A stretch of DNA of 61,117 nucleotides from an uncultured Bacteroidota bacterium (lineage in GTDB: Bacteria; Bacteroidota; Bacteroidia; Flavobacteriales; Flavobacteriaceae): assembly GCA_902559035.1 (NCBI GenBank), contig CACEGG010000008.1, positions 1-61,117 on the forward strand, in the 5' to 3' direction. Shown here one piece after another: positions 38,753 to 46,563 of the stretch. The position numbers and the translations under genes were made by a program. The notes beneath the pieces were generated by a model. The model did not search any database, was not told where the DNA came from, and saw only the letters and a program-made list of their open reading frames with translations. Position 1 is the stretch's first letter. Every line of letters begins with the position of its first letter.

Positions 38753-39259
38753 ATGAGAAATTATAAATCTATTGGTTTTAATTATACTTATATTTTATTA
38801 TACTTAACTGCAATCATTATTATTTTTGAAAATAACGAGGATTTTAATTTTTTTCTAGAAAATAAATATTCTTTTATAGTTTTTTTACTTATCACAATTA
38901 TAATTTCTATAAATGAAATAATAGTTGATAGGGAAGGTATTGTGAAAAAGTTTTACTTATTTCCAATTAAAATTAAAGTTAAGACGTGGAGAGAAATTAA
39001 ATTTTACGTTGAAGTTGATGAAGAATACAGTGGAAGGTATGGGAAAACTATCGAAAAATGCATTTGGTTTGTTGACAAAAATGACAAAGTTTGCTTGAGA
39101 ATCAAAAGAGCACTTAGGCATAATTTTCAGGAAGTTTTGGACGTAATTGATAAATATGAGGAAAAAGCTGAAAATAAATTAAAAATAGATGATCCTTATT
39201 TAATGAGTCATGGATGGAGAAAAGTAAATGAATATATCAAAATTAAAGACAAACCATAA
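38753..39259 (+). CDS. Hypothetical protein with two membrane helices
   Basis: 168 aa from the preferred ATG at 38753 (an in-frame TTG at 38726 lies inside a promoter-like repeat). Two N-terminal hydrophobic helices (YTYILLYLTAIIIIF, YSFIVFLLITIIISI) are followed by a cytosolic domain with KVKTWREIKFYVEVDEEY, a pattern like PH-type or DUF-type membrane proteins. Not recognised. 3 nt before the next lipoprotein gene. Confidence 0.68.
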   Translation: MRNYKSIGFNYTYILLYLTAIIIIFENNEDFNFFLENKYSFIVFLLITIIISINEIIVDREGIVKKFYLFPIKIKVKTWREIKFYVEVDEEYSGRYGKTIEKCIWFVDKNDKVCLRIKRALRHNFQEVLDVIDKYEEKAENKLKIDDPYLMSHGWRKVNEYIKIKDKP

Positions 39260-39262
39260 TTT

Positions 39263-39598
39263 ATGAAAAAACTACTTATACTATTATTATTTTCATTTCT
39301 TTTTCAAAGCTGCTTTAGTTATAAAACAGTAAATTTTAATGATATAAAAAATGAAAAAAAACAAAAATATGAGGTTTTAAAACTTGATAAAACAAATATT
39401 AAAGGACGATTAGTTTCTATTGATGAAAATGTGATGATTTTAGAAAATAGAAATGGAAATCAAACAATTAATGAGAATGAAATTTATGATGTTAAAGTAA
39501 GAAAATTCTCAATCTTAAAATTAGCCACGGGAATTGTTGGAACATACGGAGCTTTTGTTGTAATTGGTATATTGGCTTTAGCTGGTTTTGCATTATAG
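39263..39598 (+). CDS. Small lipoprotein with C-terminal hydrophobic helix
   Basis: 111 aa. Lipobox FLFQSC (Cys17), a central region of about 50 residues with an SM-like or beta-strand look (IKGRLVSIDENVMILENRNGN), and a C-terminal hydrophobic helix (TGIVGTYGAFVVIGILALAG). This layout is common for unknown flavobacterial surface lipoproteins. Probably cotranscribed with the preceding gene. Confidence 0.7.
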   Translation: MKKLLILLLFSFLFQSCFSYKTVNFNDIKNEKKQKYEVLKLDKTNIKGRLVSIDENVMILENRNGNQTINENEIYDVKVRKFSILKLATGIVGTYGAFVVIGILALAGFAL

Positions 39599-39610
39599 TT
39601 TAACTCAAAC

Positions 39611-39645
39611 TAAACTAAACTAAACTAAACTAAACTAAACTAAAC
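39611..39645. repeat. Pentanucleotide tandem repeat (TAAAC)7
   Basis: Seven perfect TAAAC units, preceded by a degenerate CAAAC unit, 12 nt after the stop of the lipoprotein gene. It runs straight into copy 2 of the duplicated gene tail, whose minus-strand stop context GTTTAG has the same sequence as the repeat unit. Confidence 0.95.
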
Positions 39646-39671
39646 CAGATGCATATCTTCCTCTTTTAATT
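39642..39671. repeat. 30-bp duplicated segment, copy 2 (relic gene tail)
   Basis: Partner of 37365-37394. On the minus strand it encodes LKEEDMHLV-stop, the continuation of a 21-codon open stretch (FLNSYLGIEID...) bounded upstream by TGA. It looks like the remaining 3' end of a lost gene. Confidence 0.7.
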
Positions 39672-39767
39672 TATCAATTTCTATTCCTAAATAACTGTTT
39701 AAAAATCACATACTTCATTGAATGTTTTTTTGTATATTAGTTATATTAAATTTAAAAACAAATTAAA

Positions 39768-40454
39768 ATGAAAAAATTATTATTTACTGTAGCATTTTTA
39801 GCTACTATTTCTTTAACAGCTCAAACAATGGCATTTACAGCTGTTGAAATAAAAGCTAAGGACTATACTCAAAAAGATATTGCAGAAGCATTTGACAAAG
39901 TTTTTGAAGGTGTTAAAATGAATCAAGCTGGAGTTACTTTAGAGCGTCTTTGGATGGGTTCAACTAAAGGAATGACTCACAGAATTGTATGGATGAGTAC
40001 CCTTGGTGTCGATATGGTGGATGAAGGTGCAATTAATCCAGATAAAAATGAAGCTTTTTGGTCAAAAATGAATAATTATATTGAAGAATGGGGACCTGGA
40101 ACATCAGGAAGAATTTTAAGTTGGCAAGAAGCTGATGCTAAAAAAAATCCATATGTTCATATTTGGGATATAAAAGTACAGGACCAAAATCAGTTCAAAA
40201 AAGGTCATGATAATATTATAAAGTCATTTAAAGATGATTTTGATGGTAGATTTGTTGGATTTGGGACGTACGATATCGCAGGACCTAATGGAGCAACTCA
40301 TTGGGTGATATTATCAGGTAAAAATAGAAATGATAATCTTATGTTATATGATAAGCTTCAGAAATCAAACAAATTTGTCAAGCTAATTCAAGAAAGGGGA
40401 ACTGTAGAAAATGTAAGAGATTTTGAAATTGAAATCTTAAAAAGAAAACTATAG
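39768..40454 (+). CDS. Secreted hypothetical protein
   Basis: 228 aa with signal peptide (MKKLLFTVAFLATISLTAQ). The mature part is rich in Trp and Gly, with blocks THRIVWMSTLGVDM, YVHIWDIKVQD and THWVILSGKNR that suggest a duplicated ferredoxin-like (dimeric alpha-beta barrel) fold; this is an inference. Not recognised. It has a 169-bp upstream gap with a promoter-like 22-mer and is followed by its own strong terminator, so it is probably a single-gene unit. Confidence 0.75.
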   Translation: MKKLLFTVAFLATISLTAQTMAFTAVEIKAKDYTQKDIAEAFDKVFEGVKMNQAGVTLERLWMGSTKGMTHRIVWMSTLGVDMVDEGAINPDKNEAFWSKMNNYIEEWGPGTSGRILSWQEADAKKNPYVHIWDIKVQDQNQFKKGHDNIIKSFKDDFDGRFVGFGTYDIAGPNGATHWVILSGKNRNDNLMLYDKLQKSNKFVKLIQERGTVENVRDFEIEILKRKL

Positions 40455-40470
40455 TAATTTTAAACATTAT

Positions 40471-40511
40471 AAAGGCCATTCTTTTCATGTAAGAAAAGTT
40501 TGGCCTTTTTT
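40471..40511 (+). terminator. Terminator after the 39768-40454 gene
   Basis: 8-bp outer stem AAAGGCCA / TGGCCTTT with an inner TTCTTTT/AAGAAAA helix in the loop, followed by a T-run. The next gene's ATG lies 13 nt past it. Confidence 0.88.
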
Positions 40512-40523
40512 ATTATATATTTT

Positions 40524-41228
40524 ATGAAAAAACTAATACTATTAGTAATATTCATTCCAATTATTTCTTTTTCACAGTTTAGTAAGTTTTCCGCAAACAA
40601 TATTCAAGAATTTGAATCTTGGATGAATTATGCTGAACTAGAAAATAAAGCAGTAATTATTGATTTTGTTGCCGATTGGTGTGGTCCTTGCAAAACTATG
40701 GACAAGCAACTATGGAACAGTGAGGAGTTTAAATTATTAAAAAACTATGTTTTTATTGAGGTTGATATTGACAAGAATACTTCATTGGCTAGGAAATATG
40801 GTATAACTAGTATACCAAGAGTAATTGTTGAGGTAGCAAACAATCAAAAAGATGTTTTAATTGATAAATCAGGATTTCGTTCAAAAAATCAACACTTGGG
40901 GGAATTACAATATATTAATCAGTTTGATTTAAAAGAAGTTTATTTGTCAAATAATGAAAGTGAATATGGTAGCGCATATAGAAACCTCTTTTTATCTGAC
41001 ATGGAAAAATCATACACCACACTATTAAAACTTAGTTCTAAGCACTTCAAAAAAGCTTTAAAAAAAGAAAAAAATATAATTAATCAACTTAATATATTAT
41101 ATAATCTTAAGCTTAAGGGTTCTTCAAAAAAAGCTAATAAAAATTTAGAAAAACTTAAACTTGATAAAGCAAATCTTTCGGAAATTGAAATTGAAATTGT
41201 TCAAAAGATAATTACAAATTCTATTTAA
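40524..41228 (+). CDS. Periplasmic thioredoxin-like protein
   Basis: 234 aa from ATG 40524; an upstream in-frame start at 40500 would overlap the terminator. Signal peptide (MKKLILLVIFIPIISFSQ), then a thioredoxin fold with active site WCGPC (52-56) and cis-Pro in TSIPRV. The last ~110 residues are a Lys/Leu-rich helical extension unlike plain thioredoxins. Thiol-disulfide exchange outside the cytoplasm is expected. Overlaps the next gene by 1 nt. Confidence 0.9.
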   Translation: MKKLILLVIFIPIISFSQFSKFSANNIQEFESWMNYAELENKAVIIDFVADWCGPCKTMDKQLWNSEEFKLLKNYVFIEVDIDKNTSLARKYGITSIPRVIVEVANNQKDVLIDKSGFRSKNQHLGELQYINQFDLKEVYLSNNESEYGSAYRNLFLSDMEKSYTTLLKLSSKHFKKALKKEKNIINQLNILYNLKLKGSSKKANKNLEKLKLDKANLSEIEIEIVQKIITNSI

Positions 41229-42145
41229 TGAAAAAACTAATCCTAATATTACTTATTCCATTTATATCCTTTGGACAAAAAGACGTTATTGAGGTTAATT
41301 ATGTTATAAACTTGGATAAATCAGTTAGTTTTAATTACAAAAAAAATCATCCTGGAAGTTTTTTTCTAATTCTTGAATTTAATAGCTTAAATAATACAAG
41401 AGCCAATACTTTCAAAAGAGTAATTAGTAGTCCTTCAGGATCTCTAATAAAATTAAAACCAACAAATCCAGATGAAGGAATAGGGTTCCAGTATTCATTT
41501 CAATATTATGAGGGTAATTTAAATTCTAAAATTGACTATGATTATCCCTATATTTTACCATTTGATAAGAGGAAGAGTAATTTTGCGAATGAACTTTATT
41601 CATTGGAAAATACCTATTTAAAAAAAAAACTACCTAAAAACTGGAAATCTTATAGTTTTGAATTTAAAAAACCTGAAATCGTCAGGGCAATAAGAAAAGG
41701 GATAGTAGTAGAAATCATTAATAAATTTAAATCTAAAAGCGATAATGTTTACTCTTATTATAGCGAACAAAATTCTATAAAAATCGAACACAAGGATGGT
41801 TCTATAGCATCATATAAAGGATTTGGTAACAATCAAATAAATGTAAAAATTGGACAACAGGTTTTTCCGCAAACAAAACTCGGAGAATTAGCTAAATATG
41901 ATTCAAGAGAAAGATATAGACTGTATCTAAGCCTCTATTCATTTAAAACCATTGAAGGAAAATCCCTTAACAAAATAAAGTCTTCAGATATTGAAATAAA
42001 TTATATCACACCAAAATTTTATATTAATGGTGAAATAAAAGAATTAAAAAATAGAGAAAGATTTGAGGTTGATTACAATGAGGATGTTTTATTTAAAGAG
42101 ATGAAAAGAAGAGAAATAAAAAAGTATAAAAGTTCTAAACAATAA
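41228..42145 (+). CDS. Secreted protein with a degenerate M23/LytM-like domain
   Basis: 305 aa with signal peptide (MKKLILILLIPFISFG). Residues ~160-235 follow the M23 'duplicated hybrid motif' pattern: a GIVVEI start, SIKIEHKDGSIASYKGF, then VKIGQQVFPQTKLGEL (V-x-x-G-Q-x-V-x-x-x-x-x-x-G). The zinc ligands (HxxxD and HxH) are missing, so it is probably a non-catalytic peptidoglycan or partner-binding module. Coupled to the thioredoxin-like gene. Confidence 0.72.
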   Translation: MKKLILILLIPFISFGQKDVIEVNYVINLDKSVSFNYKKNHPGSFFLILEFNSLNNTRANTFKRVISSPSGSLIKLKPTNPDEGIGFQYSFQYYEGNLNSKIDYDYPYILPFDKRKSNFANELYSLENTYLKKKLPKNWKSYSFEFKKPEIVRAIRKGIVVEIINKFKSKSDNVYSYYSEQNSIKIEHKDGSIASYKGFGNNQINVKIGQQVFPQTKLGELAKYDSRERYRLYLSLYSFKTIEGKSLNKIKSSDIEINYITPKFYINGEIKELKNRERFEVDYNEDVLFKEMKRREIKKYKSSKQ

Positions 42146-42168
42146 TTATAATTTTTTCAATACTTAAC

Positions 42169-42663
42169 TTATTTTCTATTAATTAGGTAGTAGCCCAAAC
42201 AGATGGATAGGATGGATAATCCAAAATATAGAAGATCCATTGGAGTTGTAAAGTTTTCTGAATATTTAAGCACTTTTTCAAAAAACTTGACAATAAGAAC
42301 AATAATAATAACCTTGATTATTTTATTTTTTAACTGGTCTAAATCTCTAATTTTTAATGTTGATTCTGTAAACTTTGCATTTGCAAAATCAATTTCACTA
42401 ACAAATAATTCGTATATACCAAATCCAAATATTAATAGTACAATCCCAATTAGAAATAAATCAATTGCTGAAATTATTTTAAATAAAAGTTCATTATTAT
42501 TTGAAATAGAATCGTCAAAAAGAGGATTATAGAAAATTACAGCCTGAATTATATCCCAACTTCCCAATACAATTAATGAAAAAGCAGAAATAATTGAAAG
42601 CAATACTGCTAGGATGGTTATGTATCTAAAATTCCATAAGATTTTTTCCAGTTTATTACTCAT
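42169..42663 (-). CDS. YqhA family (UPF0114) membrane protein
   Basis: 164 aa with four membrane helices. The blocks ISAIDLFLIGIVLLIFGFGIYELFVSEID and ...STLKIRDLDQLKNKIIKVIIIVLIVKFFE (both shortened here in reading) are typical of UPF0114. Function unknown; some relatives sit in stress or toxin-related contexts. 18 nt downstream of the OB-like gene and possibly in the same operon. Confidence 0.85.
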   Translation of the reverse strand: MSNKLEKILWNFRYITILAVLLSIISAFSLIVLGSWDIIQAVIFYNPLFDDSISNNNELLFKIISAIDLFLIGIVLLIFGFGIYELFVSEIDFANAKFTESTLKIRDLDQLKNKIIKVIIIVLIVKFFEKVLKYSENFTTPMDLLYFGLSILSICLGYYLINRK

Positions 42664-42681
42664 ACTTTAAATTTATTAGAA

Positions 42682-43116
42682 TTATTTTTTAATTGCAATG
42701 GCATTATCCATTATATATACTCCACTGCTTACATCTTCTCTTTGGAGTCTTAGAATTCCTGTTACTGTTACAAGTTCATCCATTAGAAAATCATCATAAC
42801 CAGGTTTTAACCTAAGTTCTATAGCTGATTCAGGACCTCCAAAACCACAAAAGAAACAATCTGCATATGGATTTTGAGATAATACGAATACACCTTCATC
42901 AGGTGCAAGGGTAAGCATGTAACCAGTAATTCTAACTTCTTTGTTGTCAAGTGATTCAAGTTCTTCACCAAAATATGGAATTTGAAAATATCCATACATT
43001 TCTTCTCTATATTCAGATTTATAGTAAACGTCTCTCAACTTTAACCAATCAATCTCGATTTGAGCAAATATACTATTGGAAACAAAAAACACTAATATGA
43101 AAATCATTTTACGCAT
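42682..43116 (-). CDS. Secreted OB-fold-like protein related to DUF3299
   Basis: 144 aa with a signal peptide ending SIFAQ. Contains VRITGYMLTLAPDEGVFVL, a CFFCG pair and a C-terminal VTVTGILRLQREDVSSGVY strand block, the pattern of DUF3299-type periplasmic proteins that accompany FtsX-family ABC permeases in zinc-regulated operons of Vibrio and Pseudomonas. The two close Cys could bind metal. It overlaps the permease gene by 8 nt. Family placement is an inference. Confidence 0.75.
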   Translation of the reverse strand: MRKMIFILVFFVSNSIFAQIEIDWLKLRDVYYKSEYREEMYGYFQIPYFGEELESLDNKEVRITGYMLTLAPDEGVFVLSQNPYADCFFCGFGGPESAIELRLKPGYDDFLMDELVTVTGILRLQREDVSSGVYIMDNAIAIKK

Positions 43117-44395
43117 CTGCTAAAATTTTAGATATATTCATTTTATAAACTTGAACTGCTGGAATTAATGAAGCCATTAAACCAATAATGACAGATAATA
43201 GCAGAAGCCAGTATTCTTCATTTAAGATTTTAAAGGAACTCAAATTATAATTAATGCTTTCCTCCATTAGACTAGATACAAACATCACTCCAAATCTACT
43301 AAATAATAGTCCTAATATAAATCCACTAATTGTTAAAATTATACTTTCAAAAATTATCATTGTAGATAATTGTAATCTTGAGGCACCTAAAGTTCTAATT
43401 AGAGCCATTTCATATTTTCTTTCTCTCATTGAATTAAATAAGTTAATGAATAAACTAAAACCAGAAACAATTATAATTAAATACGCTAAATAGCTTAAAG
43501 TTTCAATACCAAATCCAAAAAGTTTAAATAATCTAGATATTTCATAAGAGGGGACTGCAGCTTGTAGGTTTGTAGTTTCGTTAATTTGTCTTGGAAATTG
43601 AATAATATTCATTGGACTTTTAAACTTAATTAGTATAGCAGTGATTTCCCTATCGTCATGTTGATGTTCTTCATCGTGATCGTGTTCATCTTCTTCCTCA
43701 TGATCGTGTTCATGTTCTTCCTCGTGATCGTGTTCATGTTCTTCCTCGTGATCGTGTTCATGTTCTTTCTCGTGATCATGATTTCCATGAACATCCCAAA
43801 CACTTTGTGGAAGAGTAATTATTAATTGATCAATAACAGAATTTGATGGTTCCAATAATCCAACAACTTTAAATGATTGATCATCATGAGATTCTCCGGT
43901 TTCTCTTAGGCCGTGTGAGCTAATTAAATCATCTCCAATATCAATTTTTAATTTGTTGTAAACTTTTGATCCTACCAAAACTTCAAAGGGTTTACTCAAA
44001 TTTTTCCCTTTTTTGATTTTTCCATTATATAATTCAATAAATTTTTTTTCTGCGCCAACAATTCTATATCCTTTAAAGTTATCTCCATAAAGAAGTTTGA
44101 TACTAGATCCAACCATTCTATTTTCAATAATTTTCTCCGCTTCTTCTAGAGAGATATTTCCGGTTGGAGAATCTATGTGATAAACAGATGAAAGTATTAA
44201 TTGTAGTGGACTTCCTTTCGCACCTACAACCATATCAATACCTTTTAAATTGTTATCCATTTGATCTTTAATTAATGTATTTAATTGAAGTAAGAGGGAT
44301 ATAATTCCAATACCGAGGATTAATAAAGCTAAACTGATTGTAGAGCTTAAAGGTTTGTTGAAAATATTTTTTAAACTTAATTTAAAGATGTTCAC
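43109..44395 (-). CDS. FtsX/MacB-type ABC permease with His-rich loop
   Basis: 428 aa. One N-terminal helix, a large periplasmic domain starting VVGAKGSPLQLILSSVYHIDSP (outline), then three C-terminal helices with the FtsX core (MRERKYEMALIRTLGASR). Between about residues 201 and 246 it carries a tract of 16 His with Asp and Glu, built of EHEHDHEE-type 8-residue repeats: a clear metal-binding segment facing the periplasm. Neighbours are an ATPase (ATGA overlap) and a DUF3299-like protein, so the three form one unit. Substrate (zinc-linked) is inferred from the loop and from similar zinc-regulated systems. Confidence 0.88.
   Translation of the reverse strand: MNIFKLSLKNIFNKPLSSTISLALLILGIGIISLLLQLNTLIKDQMDNNLKGIDMVVGAKGSPLQLILSSVYHIDSPTGNISLEEAEKIIENRMVGSSIKLLYGDNFKGYRIVGAEKKFIELYNGKIKKGKNLSKPFEVLVGSKVYNKLKIDIGDDLISSHGLRETGESHDDQSFKVVGLLEPSNSVIDQLIITLPQSVWDVHGNHDHEKEHEHDHEEEHEHDHEEEHEHDHEEEDEHDHDEEHQHDDREITAILIKFKSPMNIIQFPRQINETTNLQAAVPSYEISRLFKLFGFGIETLSYLAYLIIIVSGFSLFINLFNSMRERKYEMALIRTLGASRLQLSTMIIFESIILTISGFILGLLFSRFGVMFVSSLMEESINYNLSSFKILNEEYWLLLLSVIIGLMASLIPAVQVYKMNISKILADA
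43672..43780. repeat. 24-bp tandem repeat coding the His-rich loop
   Basis: Four head-to-tail 24-bp units (43672, 43696, 43720, 43744) and a partial fifth. Units 3 and 4 are identical, unit 2 differs by one base. Being a multiple of 3, changes in copy number keep the permease in frame and add or remove 8 residues with 3 His. Confidence 0.92.
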
Positions 44396-45015
44396 AATTC
44401 AATGGAATTTTTAAAGTGTTTTTTTAATCTGCTGTCATGTGTTATTACTATTAACTGTGCTCCAAAATCTGTTGCTTGTTTTTTTAAAAGTTTTATAACA
44501 TTATCACAATTAATATCATCTAAACTTGAGGTTGGTTCATCAGCTAAAATTAATTTTGGAGAATTTACTATAGCAAGTGCTATTGAAGCTCTTTGTTTTT
44601 CACCCTGACTTAGTTGATTTGTTTTTTTATCAGATTTATCCAAAATATTCAAGTTTTTTAGAATATTTTCAATACGATTATTGTCTTTTTTGTTTGCTAT
44701 GTATTGCGCAAGTTGTAGGTTCTCCTTGACTGTTAGAGAATTGACAAAATGGGGTCTTTGAAATACAATTCCAATATTATTTTTTCTAAATCTATCTAAT
44801 TGATGTGAAGATAAATCACTAAGCTCTTTTTCAAATAATTTAATAGATCCAGATGAAGATTCTAGTAGACCTGCTAACAAATGTAATAAAGTAGTCTTTC
44901 CAATTCCTGAACTACCAATTATTAGTAAGTTTTCAGAGCTTTTTAAATTAATGTCTTGAAATTTAAAAAACACTTGATTATCGTAATTAAATTCAACCCC
45001 TTTGGTTTTAATCAT
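44392..45015 (-). CDS. LolD/MacB-type ABC ATPase
   Basis: 207 aa with Walker A GSSGIGKTT (33-41), Q-loop VFQRPHFV, signature LSQGEKQRASIALA, Walker B LILADEPTSSLDD and H-loop ITHD. Energises the FtsX-type permease with which it overlaps by 4 nt. First gene of the three- or four-gene operon. Confidence 0.92.
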   Translation of the reverse strand: MIKTKGVEFNYDNQVFFKFQDINLKSSENLLIIGSSGIGKTTLLHLLAGLLESSSGSIKLFEKELSDLSSHQLDRFRKNNIGIVFQRPHFVNSLTVKENLQLAQYIANKKDNNRIENILKNLNILDKSDKKTNQLSQGEKQRASIALAIVNSPKLILADEPTSSLDDINCDNVIKLLKKQATDFGAQLIVITHDSRLKKHFKNSIEL

Positions 45016-45106
45016 TTGCTAAAGATATAAATAAAAACATTTGATAAAAGCATTTAAATAATTAGCTAATGAGTTATATTTACCTTAAAATAATTCATTA
45101 AATACT

Positions 45107-46195
45107 TTGAATCTACTAATTCTATACGTTACCCTAACAATTATTTTATCCTTTTTATGCTCTATTCTAGAAGCAGTTCTTCTAAGTGTTAATTCAACTT
45201 TTTTAAAATTAAAAATCAGTGAAGGTAAAAGATATGCAGAAAACCTTCAAAAAATGAAAAATAATATTGATGAGCCATTAATTATTATTTTAACATTAAA
45301 CACTATTGCTCATACTGTTGGAGCAATATTGGTTGGAGTTCAAGCCAAGGAGGTGTATTCGTCTCTAAACAATAATTCATATGAGTTTTTTGGTACTTTT
45401 TTGACTGAGGACATAGTTGTAGGAATTGTTTCAAGTATTATGACTGTTTTAATTCTTTTAGTTTCAGAAATAATCCCTAAAACTTTGGGAGCCACTTACT
45501 GGCATAAGCTAGTTAGATTTACTTCAATTTTTTTGAACTCGATAATACCACTTTTTAGGTACTCAGGTATATTATTTTTGTTACAGTTTTTTACAAGGCT
45601 AATTGGAAAGTCAGAAAATAATAATGTATTTACAAGAGAAGATTTTTCAACTATGGCTGAAATAGCAGAGGAAGAGGGTATTATTGAGGAGACTGAATCT
45701 GATATCATCAAAAATATGGTAAAGTTTAAAGATGTTAAAATTAGAAATATCATGACTCCATTTTCTGTAATGAAAATTGCATCAGAGTCTGAAACAATTG
45801 AAGACTTTTATAATAAAAATCCTAAACTATCCTTTTCGAGAATTCCAATCTATTCAAAAAAAACGGATAATATAACTGGATATGTTTTGAAAGATAATAT
45901 TTTGGAACAAATTGTTAAAAAAAATGGAAATTCTCCATTGGTTTCAATAAAAAGAAAATCTATTTTTTCTAATTATGAATCCTTAATTCCTAAAGTTTTT
46001 GATAGGTTAATAAAAGATCGAGAACATATTTCTATGGTTACAGATGAATATGGAACTGTAAGAGGAATTGTAACTATGGAAGATATTATTGAAACTTTAT
46101 TAGGTCGTGAAATTATGGACGAAACAGACACCGTAAAAGATATGCAAGTTTTAGCTAAGACTAAAGAAAAAATATCAAAGAAGAATAGTATTTAA
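45107..46195 (+). CDS. CNNM/CorC-type membrane protein with CBS domains
   Basis: 362 aa. DUF21 membrane domain with four helices (residues 1-~170, SEIIPKTLGA motif), an acidic linker (MAEIAEEEGIIEE) and a CBS pair (IMTPFSVMKIA, TDEYGTVRGIVTMEDIIETLLG). This family includes Mg2+ exporters (CorB/MpfA) once called hemolysins. There is no C-terminal CorC domain. Start is TTG (45107). Divergent from the His-loop ABC operon. Confidence 0.9.
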   Translation: MNLLILYVTLTIILSFLCSILEAVLLSVNSTFLKLKISEGKRYAENLQKMKNNIDEPLIIILTLNTIAHTVGAILVGVQAKEVYSSLNNNSYEFFGTFLTEDIVVGIVSSIMTVLILLVSEIIPKTLGATYWHKLVRFTSIFLNSIIPLFRYSGILFLLQFFTRLIGKSENNNVFTREDFSTMAEIAEEEGIIEETESDIIKNMVKFKDVKIRNIMTPFSVMKIASESETIEDFYNKNPKLSFSRIPIYSKKTDNITGYVLKDNILEQIVKKNGNSPLVSIKRKSIFSNYESLIPKVFDRLIKDREHISMVTDEYGTVRGIVTMEDIIETLLGREIMDETDTVKDMQVLAKTKEKISKKNSI

Positions 46196-46390
46196 TTATT
46201 TTTTCCAAGTACCTCCATAGCGGTAAAATGTGTTGTCTTTTTTTACAGTCTCCAAACATGTTTCACATGTAAAAAACCATTGTTTAACAGCTTTGTATTG
46301 AATTCTAAACAATGTTGAAAAATCTTTTTTGCAAATTTCACAATATTTAACTCTTGGTTTATTGTTTTTCAAAATAGAACAGTTTTTCAA
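46196..46390 (-). CDS. Small zinc-ribbon-like protein
   Basis: Up to 64 aa with two CxxC knuckles (YCEICKKDFSTLFRIQY and FFTCETCLETVKKDN) and the end YRYGGTWKK. Probably binds one zinc. The ATG at 46390 overlaps the HTH gene by 32 nt; TTG at 46372 is an alternative start with a 14-nt overlap. Last gene of the HTH operon; function unknown. Confidence 0.78.
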   Translation of the reverse strand: MKNCSILKNNKPRVKYCEICKKDFSTLFRIQYKAVKQWFFTCETCLETVKKDNTFYRYGGTWKK

Positions 46391-46562
46391 TTCTAATATT
46401 AAGTTGTTCAGCTATTTTCATAGCGAGCTCAAGAGTGGGTTTGTACCTGTACCTTTCAATTGAAATAATTGTTTGTCTACTAACTCCAACATTAGTACCT
46501 AGTTCTTCTTGGGTTAAACCCTTTTTTTGCCTAATTTCTTTCAGGTTATTTTTTAATATCAT
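46359..46562 (-). CDS. Cro/CI-type helix-turn-helix regulator (YozG-like)
   Basis: 67 aa, essentially one HTH domain: LKEIRQKKGLTQEELGTNVGV as helices 1-2 and SRQTIISIERYRYKPTLELAM as recognition helix and beyond, then IAEQLNIRIEKLFYFE. This compact type usually travels with small membrane proteins. The 22-bp palindromes at the operon promoter are candidate binding sites. Second-last gene of the operon. Confidence 0.93.
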   Translation of the reverse strand: MILKNNLKEIRQKKGLTQEELGTNVGVSRQTIISIERYRYKPTLELAMKIAEQLNIRIEKLFYFEKQ

Positions 46563-46563
46563 T

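Noticed and set aside
39611-39645. CRISPR-like array
   Set aside because: Units are 5 bp with no spacers; this is a microsatellite.
43672-43780. CRISPR-like or mobile repeat
   Set aside because: The 24-bp units are contiguous, in frame and encode the His-rich loop of the permease.
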